This document shows, piece by piece, positions 5,302-5,406 of a stretch of DNA of 5,406 nucleotides. Position numbers and translations under genes: made by a program. The stretch's first letter is position 1. Every line of letters begins with the position of its first letter. Origin of the DNA: CAVZLD01 sp964522605 (lineage in GTDB: Bacteria; Planctomycetota; Planctomycetia; Pirellulales; Pirellulaceae); contig CAZFWV010000434.1 of NCBI GenBank assembly GCA_964522605.1, positions 1 to 5,406 of the forward strand, written 5' to 3'. The notes beneath the pieces are model-generated. The model saw only the letters and a program-made list of their open reading frames with translations. It was not told where the DNA came from and searched no databases.

Positions 5302-5406
5302 CGAGAAGCACCCAGTTCAGTTCCGCTGGACAAAACGGCGCCGCCTCCCAAGTCTCAGTACGCGTTTACCCTGCCTGCGTTGGACAAAGTTCGCTTTGTA
5401 GCCGAA
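5302..5406. other. Downstream intergenic stretch, no gene seen
   Basis: After the TAG stop at 5299-5301 there is no open frame with a credible start on either strand up to the window edge. TGGACAAA occurs twice (5327-5334 and 5381-5388), and the second copy leads into a stem-loop. No T-rich intrinsic terminator is visible, so where the operon transcript ends is unclear. Confidence 0.5.
5382..5403. repeat. Stem-loop with TTCG loop
   Basis: ACAAAG (5384-5389), loop TTCG (5390-5393) and CTTTGT (5394-5399) form a perfect 6-bp hairpin. G5382-G5383 can pair with C5402-C5403 if A5400-G5401 bulge out. There is no T-run after it before the window ends. It may be an intergenic repeat palindrome or a transcript-end structure; it lies too near the edge to tell. 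Confidence 0.45.

Overview
The window most resembles a chromosomal piece of a planctomycete (Planctomycetota, possibly Pirellulales). This rests on gene content and on recollection of the family, not on a database search. Both large genes are of kinds that are unusually common in that phylum: a membrane-anchored multiheme cytochrome c with a TPR tail, and a CRTAC1-like FG-GAP/VCBS propeller with an ASPIC/UnbV end domain. The DNA is moderately GC-rich, and both genes are read rightward.

Layout. Positions 1-91 are a heptanucleotide tandem array of two interleaved variants that probably begins left of the window. A consensus TTGACA box (95-100) abuts the array. The leader from 101 to 384 carries a 15-bp palindrome (152-166), a small hairpin (218-233), an imperfect 25-bp direct repeat (175-199 and 289-313) and a possible 24-codon leader ORF (314-388). 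That ORF has a good ribosome-binding site and overlaps the start of the cytochrome gene by ATGA. The cytochrome gene (385-3369, 994 aa) encodes five membrane helices, five CxxCH haem sites, a beta-rich middle part and about four TPRs. Its last ~54 codons run through a 77-nt dyad-symmetric element (3225-3301). Only 39 nt separate it from the second gene (3409-5301, TTG start, 630 aa). In that gap a hairpin contains the second gene's Shine-Dalgarno sequence, which suggests translational coupling. After 5301 no gene is visible, but a stem-loop with a TTCG loop lies at the window's end.

How the parts may work together. The two large genes look like one operon. The cytochrome's membrane part has paired histidines on helices 2 and 4 spaced as in di-haem b-type cytochromes. 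Its C-terminal two-thirds should lie outside the cytoplasmic membrane, where c-haems are attached. The second protein is a membrane-anchored or exported seven-bladed, calcium-binding propeller in the same compartment. A reasonable inference is an envelope redox complex that moves electrons between the quinone pool and periplasmic haems, with the TPRs and propeller acting as docking surfaces. The substrate and physiological role cannot be read from the sequence. The most unusual points are the predicted b/c-haem/TPR fusion, the palindromic element inside the cytochrome gene's 3' end, the occluded ribosome-binding site between the genes, and the heptamer array next to a promoter-like box.
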